From Sedimentisphaerales bacterium (lineage in GTDB: Bacteria; Planctomycetota; Phycisphaerae; Sedimentisphaerales; SM23-30), in NCBI GenBank assembly GCA_030640865.1, contig DAOWIP010000430.1:1-5476 (forward strand): DNA of 5,476 nucleotides, given 5' to 3'. Every line of letters starts with the position of its first letter. Within the stretch, counting starts at the first letter, position 1. The notes below the pieces were generated by a model. That model was given only the letters and a program-made list of their open reading frames with translations, did not search any database and was not told the DNA's origin. Positions 3,990 to 5,476 of the stretch are shown here, one piece after another. A program made the translations under genes and the position numbers.

Positions 3990-5476
3990 CTACTTATCCT
4001 CTTCCATAACTTCAAAACCAATCAGAGTAGCTAAATCTTTAATCTGTTCTCTAAGATCACCCAAAGTTGCTGCCCTGTGAATTCCGAATTCATCAGGAGA
4101 AAAATGCATCTGTATCTTCTTTGCACAATCGACTTTCACCACTAATTTGGTTCTACACATTATACTATCAAAATCTTTATAAAGAGAATGACCATCAGCA
4201 GTTTCGCCGGTATGAAGACCTATTTTCTTGTGAAGTACATAGACTTTCCATATTGTAACAGGTTCACCCACAGGATAGTTCACTTGCGCACCAGTACCTG
4301 AACCGGGCTTTAGAGTGCGCCTGACAGGGCTCTGAGCATGGCTCCATATAATATAAGGAATTCTTCTATCGTCCCCGTAAGGATTAACTGGAGCTCCACA
4401 ATGTGTAAGAAGAGATATGTTGTTAAAAGTATCTATCATGAGGTCGCCAAGCATACTGGGCCGACCGGCAAGATAGTACCCTATCAGATGAGTAACCATT
4501 ATGTTTTCATACTCTTGACAAATAGCCTGTATGCCTCTTTTTTGAAACTCCATAAGACCTAAACCCGGCCAGATTTTATCTTTTACCTCTCCGCTTCCGG
4601 TGAGTGACCTCATATGAGTCGATACTGCATTACAATTGTATTTTTTTCTTAATGCTTCAAAAGCCAGATATGACCTGGCTGTCTTTATTACCTCTGATTT
4701 GGTAGTATCTTTCATACCTTGAGCTTCATCAATCCACATTTGTGCGATCTGTTCCGCTTCTCTTGTTTTTGTTTTTTTAACCGCTTCGTAAAATTCCTCA
4801 GGCTCTATTTTTACAAGTTCTACCCCGAGCGACTCTTTTAATGTATGAGTATATCGCTGATTATAATCTTCTGGAAAATGCTTATTTGCGTCCCCCTGGT
4901 AATCTACCTGAGCAAGATACTTAGTAGGTGTAATAACCAATATCCTGGATTCTTTCAACTTCTTTATGGCCTGGATTATCTTGATTTTGTTCACCAGGTC
5001 CTCAAACATAGCTGAAGAAAGAGACTCCGAGCAGACATTTCTTCTGTCTAACTGGGCTGTTATGATTCTTCCGCCTTCATACTTGGGACCCCCGACTTTT
5101 ATACTGTTTTCTTTTCCCGTGCTGTAAAGCTTATAGGGAATATTCATCCATTCGAAAAGGTTATATACACATATCGTAGGTAATCCGGTGAATGCTAATT
5201 TATATTCTATCTTGCCTAAAGAGCCGAGGATAAGCACTCCATCTAAATCTTCTTTTGGGTCCTCTAATTCATTAAGAACTGCTTTAAGGCTCGTATCGGG
5301 TTTTGTTAAGTCCCTTGCGATGAAATCTATCCCCTTGCACTCGCTTTTTAATTTATGCAAAACTTCTTCATTCGTTGTAAGACCTTCGGGCGTTCCCCCG
5401 GCGGGGCAGGAACAACCCTGGTTAACAAATACAGTATATATTTTTGTATTTTCCCCTTTCTTTGCCTCAAGTAAAC
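3990..5476 (-). CDS. L-fucose/L-arabinose isomerase-like protein, 5'-partial
   Basis: The frame runs from the stop at 3990 to the right edge without a break, giving 494 full visible codons; the true start is outside. Numbering below counts from the TTG codon at 5358-5360, which I do not think is the start, since the frame continues upstream with sensible sequence (KIYTVFVNQG, then CSCPAGGTPEG, about 5385-5444). The C-terminal half follows the fucose/arabinose isomerase layout: CQEYEN (281-286), MIDTFNN (308-314), THCGAP (319-324), a glycine-rich GSGTGAQV (353-360), GEPVTIWK (365-372), and FGIHRAATLGD (425-435). By analogy E283, D310 and H428 could bind a divalent metal, as in fucose isomerase. 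Such enzymes interconvert aldoses and ketoses; the sugar here is unknown and the family call is from pattern, not alignment. The gene is distinctly AT-rich (33-35% GC in two hand-counted 60-base lines) compared with its neighbours. Confidence 0.6.
   Translation of the reverse strand, partial: LLEAKKGENTKIYTVFVNQGCSCPAGGTPEGLTTNEEVLHKLKSECKGIDFIARDLTKPDTSLKAVLNELEDPKEDLDGVLILGSLGKIEYKLAFTGLPTICVYNLFEWMNIPYKLYSTGKENSIKVGGPKYEGGRIITAQLDRRNVCSESLSSAMFEDLVNKIKIIQAIKKLKESRILVITPTKYLAQVDYQGDANKHFPEDYNQRYTHTLKESLGVELVKIEPEEFYEAVKKTKTREAEQIAQMWIDEAQGMKDTTKSEVIKTARSYLAFEALRKKYNCNAVSTHMRSLTGSGEVKDKIWPGLGLMEFQKRGIQAICQEYENIMVTHLIGYYLAGRPSMLGDLMIDTFNNISLLTHCGAPVNPYGDDRRIPYIIWSHAQSPVRRTLKPGSGTGAQVNYPVGEPVTIWKVYVLHKKIGLHTGETADGHSLYKDFDSIMCRTKLVVKVDCAKKIQMHFSPDEFGIHRAATLGDLREQIKDLATLIGFEVMEEDK

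Overview
The window looks like a piece of a bacterial chromosome or metagenome contig of moderate GC, with four protein genes and gaps rich in short palindromic repeats. A planctomycete, possibly of the Phycisphaerae, is my best guess. It rests on a eukaryote-like UAP1-type uridylyltransferase, a membrane-anchored DUF362 protein, an intracellular SGNH hydrolase and a fucose/arabinose-isomerase-like protein beside many interspersed hairpin elements. This is inference; no rRNA or other marker gene is present.

Layout, left to right: 1-267 is non-coding, with G-runs and a polypyrimidine tract. 268-1698 (minus) encodes a UDPGP/UAP1-family nucleotidyltransferase. 1699-1935 is a divergent intergenic region with candidate promoter boxes, a dispersed-repeat fragment nested in flanking repeats, and an 8-bp-stem hairpin. 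1936-2952 (plus) encodes a DUF362 protein with an N-terminal membrane segment; the reading frame is open back to 1795, but that extension runs through repeat DNA and is probably not translated. 2953-3278 is a mosaic of at least five hairpin-type repeat pieces followed by a small AT-rich tandem repeat. 3279-3938 (plus) encodes an SGNH/GDSL hydrolase. A 51-bp gap with one hairpin separates it from a convergent minus-strand gene, 3990 to the right edge, which encodes a sugar-isomerase-like protein that is still open at the window end.

The genes do not form an operon: the first pair is divergent, the last pair convergent, and the two plus-strand genes are separated by 326 bp of repeats. UAP1-type activity (UDP-GlcNAc supply), an SGNH esterase and a sugar isomerase could all belong to carbohydrate or envelope metabolism, but nothing in the layout proves they cooperate. 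The rightmost gene is visibly more AT-rich than the others and may have a different history.

I see no CRISPR array, tRNA, rRNA, transposase, phage gene or recognisable defence system. The least ordinary parts are the repeat-filled gaps, the Asp-to-Glu change at the expected catalytic position of the SGNH hydrolase, and the incomplete isomerase-like protein.
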